Shown one piece after another: positions 6,583 through 7,369 of a DNA stretch of 7,369 nucleotides. The DNA is from Gammaproteobacteria bacterium (GTDB lineage: Bacteria; Pseudomonadota; Gammaproteobacteria; GCF-002020875). Position numbers and translations under genes: made by a program. Position 1 is the stretch's first letter, and every line of letters begins with the position of its first letter. Under the pieces are notes generated by a model. That model was not told the origin of the DNA. It ran no database searches and saw nothing but the letters and a program-made list of their open reading frames with translations. The stretch lies in the NCBI GenBank assembly GCA_018671205.1, contig JABHIC010000429.1, positions 1 through 7,369 on the forward strand. The letters run 5' to 3'.

Positions 6583-7146
6583 TTACCGGTTACGCTTCAG
6601 TAGCACATAAAGAGCCCCAGCCCCGCCATCCTTTTGTCGTGCGGAACAGAAGGCAAGAACCTCTGGTCGTTGACGTAACCACTGATTGAGATAACTCTTC
6701 AGTATGGGGATCTGTTCCGATGAACGTTGCCCTTTGCCATGAATCAGGTGAAAGCAGCGCTGCCTCTGGCCTGTCTGGTGGATCAGCTGGCTCAACTCCT
6801 TAGTGGACTGTGCGGTAGTAAGCCCGTGTAGATCCAGTTCAAGGTCAGAACAGAGTTCGCCTCGTCTCAGTCGGCGCAAAGTGGCGTGAGAGAGTTGCCC
6901 TCGTGCGAAGAAGAGTATCTCCTCGGCACCTACCGGGAGAGAGGATGGGTTCAGATCTGCTGCTTCAGAGAACCAGGGAGGCGGCAGGCTCTCCATCTCT
7001 CTTTTGTGAGCCGGTCTGCTATCGGGAGAGAGACGTTGAGAGGAGAGATCAACCCTGTTTTGTGGGTTGAGTGGACGTACCCCCTGAGTCATCTCCTGAA
7101 ACAGCGCGGCATCCTCCGCGTTGATGGTGCGCTTTTGGTCGCTCAT
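6583..7146 (-). CDS. smrA: Smr-domain protein, SmrA-like (MutS2 C-terminal-like nuclease domain)
   Basis: This 187-residue protein ends in an Smr domain with its three signatures: LDLHGLT (104-110), IHGKGQRS (135-142) and GGAGALYVLLKR (174-185). The N-terminal half (EDAALFQEMTQGVRPLNPQNRVDL and LRRLRRGE near 90-97) follows the plan of stand-alone Smr proteins SmrA and SmrB. The C-terminal pattern HGKG, then a stretch ending SYLNQWL, then GGAGALYV resembles E. coli SmrA more than SmrB as I recall them. Smr domains cleave or bind DNA or RNA; SmrB cuts mRNA at collided ribosomes, while the role of SmrA is less clear. The LDLHG motif thought to matter for catalysis is intact here. ATG 7146 begins 3 nt after the stop of the upstream gene and lacks a good ribosome site, so translation is probably coupled. 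SmrB-like function remains possible. Confidence 0.88.
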   Translation of the reverse strand: MSDQKRTINAEDAALFQEMTQGVRPLNPQNRVDLSSQRLSPDSRPAHKREMESLPPPWFSEAADLNPSSLPVGAEEILFFARGQLSHATLRRLRRGELCSDLELDLHGLTTAQSTKELSQLIHQTGQRQRCFHLIHGKGQRSSEQIPILKSYLNQWLRQRPEVLAFCSARQKDGGAGALYVLLKRNR

Positions 7147-7149
7147 GAC

Positions 7150-7368
7150 TCATGAAAAGATGGATCGCCACCACCGTTTACGGTTGCCGGGAAGAATGTC
7201 TGTCGGTTGAAGATCAATAGGCGGTTGTCGCGAGAGTACCCAACCCGGCAGGGGCGGGTTTTCACTGGAACCACAAGAGATCCCGAGGTTGTTGGGGTCG
7301 TAAATTTTGACCATTGAGGGGGTCTGGGGGTGGTTGGTGTAGACAATTCCGCAGATGCGCTCATCATG
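7150..7368 (-). CDS. Uncharacterised protein, C-terminal part (start beyond right edge)
   Basis: The minus-strand frame from 7368 to TGA 7152-7150 is open for 72 residues with no start in the visible part other than an internal ATG, so the gene begins outside the window. The sequence reads HDERICGIVYTNHPQTPSMV and continues through KIYDPNNLGISCGSS, PPLPGWVLSRQPPIDLQP and a basic aromatic end RKRWWRSIFS. Its ordinary composition, with tryptophans, cysteines and an IVYTNHP-type strand, looks like real protein. The overlapping ATG-initiated frame (7143-7367) is rich in P, T and S and looks like a shadow. I know no family name. It lies 3 nt upstream of smrA and is probably co-transcribed with it. 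Confidence 0.7.
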   Translation of the reverse strand, partial: HDERICGIVYTNHPQTPSMVKIYDPNNLGISCGSSENPPLPGWVLSRQPPIDLQPTDILPGNRKRWWRSIFS

Positions 7369-7369
7369 C

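Noticed and set aside
7143..7367. Minus-strand ATG-initiated frame at the right edge
   Set aside because: It overlaps the better-looking frame 7150-7368, is dominated by Pro, Thr and Ser, and runs into the smrA start; judged a shadow frame despite its ATGA overlap with smrA.

Overview
This window looks like chromosomal DNA from a gammaproteobacterium of moderate GC content. The support is a GspE/F/L/M set typical of Proteobacteria, an Smr protein closest in layout to enterobacterial SmrA, and a SapC-family protein. I cannot name the genus from sequence alone. All intact genes have clean reading frames, and I see no insertion sequence, tRNA, rRNA, CRISPR array or phage signature.

Layout, left to right. 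(1) Positions 2-472 (+) hold the C-terminal 156 residues of a FlaA1/CapD/WbpM-type nucleotide-sugar dehydratase/epimerase, cut by the left edge. It probably ends a surface polysaccharide locus. (2) Positions 500-5019 (-) hold a tight four-gene operon, read right to left: gspL-like, gspM-like, gspE, gspF. The junctions are an ATGA overlap, a zero-gap TAA/ATG and a 6-nt gap. It encodes the cytoplasmic ATPase and inner-membrane platform of a type II secretion or type IV-pilus-like machine. No pseudopilin, secretin, GspC or prepilin peptidase is present, and unrelated genes close the cassette on both sides. (3) A short AT-rich divergent intergenic region (5020-5110) separates the operon from (4) a SapC-family gene at 5111-5926 (+), which ends in a strong intrinsic terminator at 5951-5985. 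(5) Positions 6050-6568 (+) encode an uncharacterised 172-residue protein: a disordered N-terminus, a long charged helix and a short C-terminal segment. (6) Convergent to it, positions 6583-7146 (-) encode an Smr-domain protein (SmrA-like). Just upstream lies (7) the 3' end of an uncharacterised gene at 7150-7368 (-), cut by the right edge. It is read in a different frame from the longest start-to-stop ORF there.

How the genes fit together. GspE should power assembly, GspF should be the polytopic platform protein, and GspL and GspM should be the bitopic proteins coupling ATPase to platform. Their missing partners must lie elsewhere if the machine works. The divergent SapC gene, whose family was named for an S-layer locus, and the neighbouring polysaccharide gene make a cell-surface theme plausible, but only by position. 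The most notable points are the isolated L-M-E-F cassette, its head-to-head pairing with sapC across overlapping -10-like boxes, and the charged-helix orphan protein.
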